A program made the position numbers and the translations under genes. The notes beneath the pieces were generated by a model. It searched no databases. It had not been told where the DNA came from and saw only the letters and a list, made by a program, of their open reading frames with translations. A stretch of 19,106 bases of DNA from CAZTLE01 sp964614415 (GTDB lineage Bacteria; Bacteroidota; Bacteroidia; Flavobacteriales; Flavobacteriaceae): positions 1 through 19,106 of the forward strand of contig CAZTLE010000065.1 of NCBI GenBank assembly GCA_964614415.1, read 5' to 3'. Positions within the stretch are counted from its first letter, which is position 1; the number at the start of each line of letters is the position of its first letter. This document shows, piece by piece, positions 15,434 to 19,106 of the stretch.

Positions 15434-17104
15434 ATGTTTGACCACAACACTATTTTTCGAATCTTGAGTTTCATGATAGTCAGGAGCCTACTTGTACTTT
15501 TCGCAGTGCTTTGTATGCCGTGGAATGTGATCCACGGCCAGGATGCCTGGTTTTATTTACGTGCGAAAGATACGCTGTTCAGTCCGTCGTTTCAGGAAGG
15601 ACAGGGGCCTATGGTCTATGCCGGAGGGGATGAGGAATTAAGGGACGTACTGGGACGGTATAAAATTTATGACTTCAAGAAGACCTTCAAAAAAGCCAGA
15701 AAAGAAGATTTAAAGAAGACTTTTTTTGTTCGGGCCAATTCCAAAGAATTAATGGATGAATTGCTTCGCGAAGCGGATCATATTTTCGAATTCGGTGAAT
15801 TGATACCGGAGGATGATCAGAAAATATTTGAACCCAATGATTATGGACTTACCAGCACCATAGGCGAAAATATGGGGTTGCCCATTTACCTCGACTATCT
15901 GGACTTTTTGGGAGTTCCAAATGCCTGGTATTATACAACTGGAAATCGGGATGTATTTATTGGTATATCTGATGGCGCTGTGGATACGACCGATATTGAG
16001 TTCAAGGGCAAAACCAAGGTGTATAGACAATCGTCCCTGTCTCGCGGCCATGGGATCAGCCAGGCCGCGAATGCCGCCGCTCAGGGAAATAACGGTTATG
16101 GAATGCCCGGTGTTTGTTATGACTGTAGCATTGCCGCAACTACCTATGGCGATCATAAAAACCTGTATCAGTTACTGGAATTGTCACGTGCCGGAGTACG
16201 TGTAATAAACTGCAGCTGGGTAGGTACGCGATACTATCAAACGGCCCAGGACGCTATTGATGAAATGTTCGAGAATGGCACCATTGTCGTGGCATCTGCG
16301 GGCAACCGGGACTGGCAGAAGACCAAAGGCGAGCTGTTGTATTATCCGGCATCGTACGACAAGGTGATCTCGGTATCATCGGCAATGCACCGCTATGAGA
16401 AGGTTACAGATAACCTACTCACATCGAACAAAGGGAATCCGTATGGGGAGAATATCCGGGGATATGTAGGGAGAACTGTTGGTTTTAAAGAACACAAGAT
16501 CGGGAATCCGGAAGTGGTCTATCACGTCTCGGTGGCTACTTTAAACCCGCAAGTTGATTTATTGGCGCCTACGGTGGGTCTCTTTGCCTATTCAAAATAT
16601 ACACTCGATGATGAGATTTGGTACAGTCCTTCGGAAACAACCTCGGGGGCTTCTCCTCAGGTTTCAGGGACGATCGGACTCATGTTTTCTCTCAATCCCT
16701 GCCTGCCGGTTGATGAAGTTGAGAGCATATTGAAATGTGCCTCATGGAATATTGACCACATTGAAGCCAACAAGGTTTTTGCAGGAAACTATGGTGCTGG
16801 AATGCTCCATACGGGCAGGGCGGTCAAACTGGTTCATGACCTTTACAATCCGGAAGAAGTGGCCTTTATCGAGAATCAGCAATTCTCACGATGGGATTTT
16901 AAGCTTAGGGCGTTTTCCAAAGAAGTGCGGATGCGCAATCAGAAATTTACGGATAGTTCTACCTTGTCCCTAACGGCTAAGAATAGAGTGATCCTGGGTC
17001 CGAATACTATTTTAAAACCGGACACAAATGGGAGTATGGTCATCGCCATTGATCCCAATATGGAAAAGGAATGCGAATTGCGATTGCGCGAAAAAACCGA
17101 ATAA
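15434..17104 (+). CDS. Secreted subtilisin-like serine protease (S8) with C-terminal beta domain
   Basis: This 556-residue protein starts at ATG 15434. A signal peptide spans about residues 1-35 (LLVLFAVLCMPWNVIHGQ). Residues 37-165 look like a pro-region, with TFFVRANSKELMDELL resembling an inhibitor-like fold. The S8 domain (about 170-470) has catalytic D180 in ISDGAVD, H206 in RGHGIS, oxyanion N291 in ASAGN and nucleophile S404 in TSGASPQVSG, all present though the His and Ser motifs deviate from HGTHVAG and GTSMASPH. Residues 505-545 (LSLTAKNRVILGPNTILKP) look like the strand-rich stack domain common in Bacteroidota exported proteins. No type IX sorting signal is obvious. It would process exported or surface proteins. 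Its stop overlaps the ACP-like start as TAATG. Confidence 0.9.
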   Translation: MFDHNTIFRILSFMIVRSLLVLFAVLCMPWNVIHGQDAWFYLRAKDTLFSPSFQEGQGPMVYAGGDEELRDVLGRYKIYDFKKTFKKARKEDLKKTFFVRANSKELMDELLREADHIFEFGELIPEDDQKIFEPNDYGLTSTIGENMGLPIYLDYLDFLGVPNAWYYTTGNRDVFIGISDGAVDTTDIEFKGKTKVYRQSSLSRGHGISQAANAAAQGNNGYGMPGVCYDCSIAATTYGDHKNLYQLLELSRAGVRVINCSWVGTRYYQTAQDAIDEMFENGTIVVASAGNRDWQKTKGELLYYPASYDKVISVSSAMHRYEKVTDNLLTSNKGNPYGENIRGYVGRTVGFKEHKIGNPEVVYHVSVATLNPQVDLLAPTVGLFAYSKYTLDDEIWYSPSETTSGASPQVSGTIGLMFSLNPCLPVDEVESILKCASWNIDHIEANKVFAGNYGAGMLHTGRAVKLVHDLYNPEEVAFIENQQFSRWDFKLRAFSKEVRMRNQKFTDSSTLSLTAKNRVILGPNTILKPDTNGSMVIAIDPNMEKECELRLREKTE

Positions 17105-17367
17105 TGGGGTTGGACACAGTTGAAATGATCGTTCTGGTTGAGGACACTTTCGGAATTCAGATCAAGGATGAGGACGCAGAGAACATTGCGACAGTAGGAC
17201 AATTAATCGATCATGTGCACGGAAAGCTAAAGGATCGGCCTTCTTACCGGAAAAGAAGAGATCTGGTCAAGGAGATCGTTATTCGAATAATCTCGGAAAT
17301 CTCGGGAATTCCCGTAAGAGACATAAAACCCTGGCATTCATTCACCCGCGATCTCGGCATGGATTAG
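17104..17367 (+). CDS. Small acyl-carrier-protein-like protein with swapped halves and no phosphopantetheine serine
   Basis: The start at ATG 17104 is chosen because TAATG joins it to the protease stop; an upstream in-frame ATG at 17071 would add 11 residues. The 87-residue product begins MGLDTVEMIVLVEDTFGIQI, matching ACP from just after its DSL serine (SLDTVELVMALEEEF), then KDEDAENIATVGQLIDHV, the ACP C-terminal half. Residues 50-87 (RRDLVKEIVIRIISEISGIP ... SFTRDLGMD) match the ACP N-terminal half and stop at the Asp that precedes the serine. Joining the C-terminus to the N-terminus would rebuild one ACP with Gly in place of Ser. It cannot be primed at the usual site. Bacteroidota have ACP-like proteins starting MGLD, usually longer, so truncation by the repeat block beginning 16 bases on is an alternative. 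Role unknown. Confidence 0.7.
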   Translation: MGLDTVEMIVLVEDTFGIQIKDEDAENIATVGQLIDHVHGKLKDRPSYRKRRDLVKEIVIRIISEISGIPVRDIKPWHSFTRDLGMD

Positions 17368-17490
17368 TGTTTCTCAGAGCAATTCGTTATTCAATATTCA
17401 GTATTCAGTAGGCAGTCCTGATTCCTGGTTCTTGATTCTTGGTTCTTGATTCCTGTTTCAGTCTCACTACTTATGAGAATTACGATTTTT

Positions 17491-17539
17491 GTTAGTTGTT
17501 AGTTGTTAGTTGTTAGTTGTTAGTTGTTAGTTGTTAGTC
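17491..17539. repeat. GTTAGTT tandem array, seven 7-bp units
   Basis: Six perfect GTTAGTT units are followed by a seventh ending in C. The same GTTGTTAG vocabulary forms the inverted-repeat arms around the four-helix-bundle relic at 6027-6199. Units of seven bases can change copy number by slippage. Confidence 0.95.
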
Positions 17540-17548
17540 GTTATTCGT

Positions 17549-17597
17549 TATTCAGTATTCAGTATTCAGTATTCAGTATTCAGTATTCAGTATTCAG
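17549..17597. repeat. TATTCAG tandem array, seven perfect 7-bp units
   Basis: Seven exact TATTCAG copies lie inside copy B of the larger repeat. Copy A has only about two related units at the equivalent place (17394-17408), showing that array length differs between the two copies and has expanded or shrunk since duplication. Confidence 0.95.
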
Positions 17598-17710
17598 TAG
17601 GAAGTCCTGATTCCTGAATCCTGTGTCCTGTTTCAGCCTCACTACTCACTACTTACTACTCAGTACCAATGAGAATTTGGATTTTGGGATTTGTAACTTG
17701 GAATTTGACC

Positions 17711-18394
17711 TTAAACGGTTTTTTGCACCACCTCAAAGATCTGATGGTCGTCGCATTTAAGGGTTTTGGATGGATATTTCAGGATAAGAGCATAGTCATG
17801 TGTAGCCATTAGAATGGTATTGCCATTCTTGTTGATCTCCTGCAGCACTTCCATTACTTCCACACTGGTCTGCGGATCTAGATTACCTGTGGGCTCATCG
17901 GCTAAAATGAGTTCCGGTTCGTTGAGGAGGGCCCTTGCAATCGCCACGCGTTGTTGCTCTCCACCTGAGAGTTGATAGGGATACTTGAAACTCTTTGTTT
18001 TCATACCCACCTTATCCAGAACTTCATCGATCCGGGTGTTCATGGCATCTTTGTCTTTCCAACCCGTGGCGGTAAGAACAAAAGAGAGATTGTCTTTTAC
18101 GGTGCGATCGTTTAACAACTGAAAATCCTGGAATACCACACCCAGTTTCCGGCGTAGGAACGGAATATCTTTTTCCTGAAGCTCGCGCAGGTCATAGCCC
18201 ACGATGGATCCTTCTCCTTCCTGTAACGGCAGGTCGCCGTACAGTGTTTTCATAAAACTACTCTTTCCGGTTCCGGTTTTTCCGATGAGGTAGACAAATT
18301 CTCCCTTTTCCACCGTGACTGTTACGTTGGAAAGGATGAGGTTTTCACGTTGGTTTATAGAAGCATCTTTTAACTGAAGAACAGGCTCTGACAT
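17711..18394 (-). CDS. ftsE: Cell-division ATP-binding protein FtsE
   Basis: This 227-residue ABC ATPase starts at ATG 18394. It has Walker A GKTGTGKSS (K44), Q-loop Q89 in VVFQDFQLL, signature LSGGEQQRVAIARAL (142-156), Walker B LILADEPTGNLD (D166, E167) and the switch histidine H199 in MATHD. The overall length and the GKTGTGKSSFMKTLYGDL segment match FtsE of Flavobacteriia. FtsE and the membrane protein FtsX form a complex that couples ATP hydrolysis to septal peptidoglycan hydrolase activation. No ftsX is seen next to it in the window, which is common in Bacteroidota. LolD and MacB-type ATPases share these motifs, so the name rests on overall resemblance. It marks the return to core genome. 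Confidence 0.88.
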   Translation of the reverse strand: MSEPVLQLKDASINQRENLILSNVTVTVEKGEFVYLIGKTGTGKSSFMKTLYGDLPLQEGEGSIVGYDLRELQEKDIPFLRRKLGVVFQDFQLLNDRTVKDNLSFVLTATGWKDKDAMNTRIDEVLDKVGMKTKSFKYPYQLSGGEQQRVAIARALLNEPELILADEPTGNLDPQTSVEVMEVLQEINKNGNTILMATHDYALILKYPSKTLKCDDHQIFEVVQKTV

Positions 18395-18460
18395 ACGAAA
18401 TACGGATATCGAATTATGAATTTTGAATAATGAATGATTGCCACAATTGAATCATTACCA

Positions 18461-18468
18461 CAAATGTA
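18461..18468 (-). promoter_or_regulatory. ftsE promoter -7 element
   Basis: The minus strand reads TACATTTG followed by TGG, a perfect TAnnTTTG, 66 bases before the ftsE ATG. A TTG at -33 is not found at standard spacing. Downstream, AATGATT (18433-18439) and AATCATT (18450-18456) form a 7-bp inverted repeat near the expected transcript start. Confidence 0.55.
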
Positions 18469-18478
18469 AACCGAATCT

Positions 18479-18940
18479 TTAATTTTCTATTGCTTCAAGC
18501 CGTGCTTTTAATTTTTCGATCTCTTTTTGCTGCTCAAGTGTATACAGTGTCAATTCTTCCACTTTTTGAAGCAATATGAGATTCATCTCTTTGAGAGCCA
18601 TTCCTTCTTCTTGCAGCTTAGCAGCGGATGGAACAGATGGTAAATGATGGTATTCTTTTATAAAGGCCTCCACTTCGGTAAGCGTGGGTAATGAGTACTC
18701 AGGTTGAAGCACCGATTCCCCTTCAAAGTAGTGCTCAAAAACGTAATCGGGGGCTACCGCTCCTTTCAGGTCTACAATAACTTCGCGCGTATGGATCTTG
18801 CCCTTTACGGTAAGAAGCTCGTCCGGCGTTTTTGTGCCAATACCAATTTTCCCATCTCTTTCGGTGATATTTTTATAGCGGCGTTGGGCAGTGCCTGCAA
18901 TGGTGAAAAACAGGAGGGAAATCACTAATAAGTTCTTCAT
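18479..18940 (-). CDS. Exported coiled-coil protein, tail-fibre/endosialidase-chaperone-like type
   Basis: GTG 18958 is in frame, but ATG 18940 gives a clean signal peptide (MKNLLVISLLFFTIAGTAQ) and 153 residues. After it comes GKIGIGTKTPDELLTVKGKI, the beta-strand motif seen at the start of many Bacteroidota secreted tail-fibre-like proteins. HHLPSVPSAAKLQEEGMALK and EMNLILLQKVEELTLYTLEQ follow, the last a C-terminal coiled coil ending in KLKARLEAIEN. In longer relatives this C-terminal region forms a trimeric intramolecular chaperone or stalk. Here the protein is short and carries mostly the terminal module. It is likely on the cell surface or in the periplasm. No catalytic residues are seen. 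The function is not known. Confidence 0.8.
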   Translation of the reverse strand: MKNLLVISLLFFTIAGTAQRRYKNITERDGKIGIGTKTPDELLTVKGKIHTREVIVDLKGAVAPDYVFEHYFEGESVLQPEYSLPTLTEVEAFIKEYHHLPSVPSAAKLQEEGMALKEMNLILLQKVEELTLYTLEQQKEIEKLKARLEAIEN

Positions 18941-18969
18941 AACTTTTTTTATTTGCACGTGTTCGACTT

Positions 18970-18996
18970 TAAATGTAGTGTATTTTTCCCAAGCAA
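18970..18996 (-). promoter_or_regulatory. Promoter of the exported coiled-coil gene
   Basis: On the minus strand TTG (18996-18994), a 16-base spacer and TACATTTA (18977-18970) approximate TTG-N17-TAnnTTTG with one mismatch in the -7 box and one base less spacing. The ATG at 18940 follows 29 bases later, which supports that start over GTG 18958. The remaining sequence to 19106 shows no gene. Confidence 0.45.
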
Positions 18997-19106
18997 TTTA
19001 GATGGGCGTGTAACATACTTATAATTCATTTCGTCCGTTTATAGCAGTGTAGATTCATCAATTAATAGACGCAAAAAACCAAATCTAATGTGTAAAAACC
19101 TCATGC

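Larger units (their letters stand above)
17383..17687. repeat. Duplicated intergenic repeat block
   Basis: The gap between the ACP-like gene and ftsE (17368-17710) has no gene. It is built from two imperfect copies of one unit. Copy A (17383-17490) and copy B (17544-17687) both run TTCGTTATTCA, a TATTCAG run, AGTAGG-AGTCCTGATTCCTG, TCCTGTTTCAG, CTCACTACT and end with ATGAGAAT and GATTTT. Copy B has extra CACTACTTACTACT sequence and a longer TATTCAG run. Copy A carries CTTGATTCTTGGTTCTTGATTC in the middle. A GTTAGTT array separates the copies. Confidence 0.88.

Noticed and set aside
15749..16156. 135-codon open frame on the minus strand
   Set aside because: It lies wholly inside the S8 protease, whose catalytic motifs are clear on the other strand, and its translation has no recognisable domain.
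17491..17597. CRISPR-like array
   Set aside because: The units are contiguous 7-mers with no unique spacers and no cas genes nearby; it is simple tandem repetition.

Overview
The window reads as a Flavobacteriaceae-like (Bacteroidota) chromosome segment. The evidence is TAnnTTTG-type -7 promoter elements, the absence of clear Shine-Dalgarno sequences, a flavobacterial-style FtsE, a secreted coiled-coil protein of the Bacteroidota tail-fibre/endosialidase-chaperone-like type, a subtilase with a C-terminal strand-rich domain common in this phylum, and 7-bp intergenic repeat arrays. The genus cannot be fixed from sequence alone.

Layout. Positions 1-693 hold the 3' end of typA/bipA, followed by a stem-loop. 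Positions 892-8398 form a plus-strand surface-glycan run: a small one-helix membrane protein, a kinase-like/methyltransferase fusion, a membrane-anchored sulfatase/phosphoethanolamine-transferase-like enzyme, a FemAB/GNAT-like acyltransferase, an FdtB-like sugar aminotransferase, a Wzx-like flippase and a PhyH-like dioxygenase. Several of these genes overlap by 4-14 bases. Between the aminotransferase and the flippase sits a decayed insertion: the first 17 codons of a 23S-rRNA-IVP/four-helix-bundle gene inside an 18-bp inverted repeat. Next come a minus-strand GT4 glycosyltransferase, a plus-strand pair (GT4 glycosyltransferase and FdtA-like ketoisomerase), a minus-strand operon (GT2, SDR epimerase/reductase, second GT2) and a minus-strand GT-C membrane glycosyltransferase.

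Positions 15434-17367 encode a secreted S8 protease coupled through TAATG to an 87-residue acyl-carrier-protein-like protein. Its two halves are in swapped order and it lacks the phosphopantetheine serine. Positions 17383-17687 are a duplicated repeat block with two arrays, each of seven 7-bp units. The window ends with ftsE and a secreted coiled-coil protein, both on the minus strand and each with a recognisable promoter element.

How the genes work together (inference). FdtA and FdtB would convert dTDP-4-keto-6-deoxyglucose to a dTDP-3-amino-3,6-dideoxyhexose. The glycosyltransferases assemble a lipid-linked oligosaccharide, Wzx flips it, and the methyltransferase, sulfatase-like enzyme, acyltransferase and dioxygenase decorate it. 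No Wzy polymerase, ligase, rmlA/rmlB or initiating transferase is visible, so the locus probably extends elsewhere or builds a short non-polymerised glycan. The best candidates for something undescribed are the permuted ACP-like protein with its protease partner, the kinase-like/methyltransferase fusion cassette, and the IVP relic with its related repeats.
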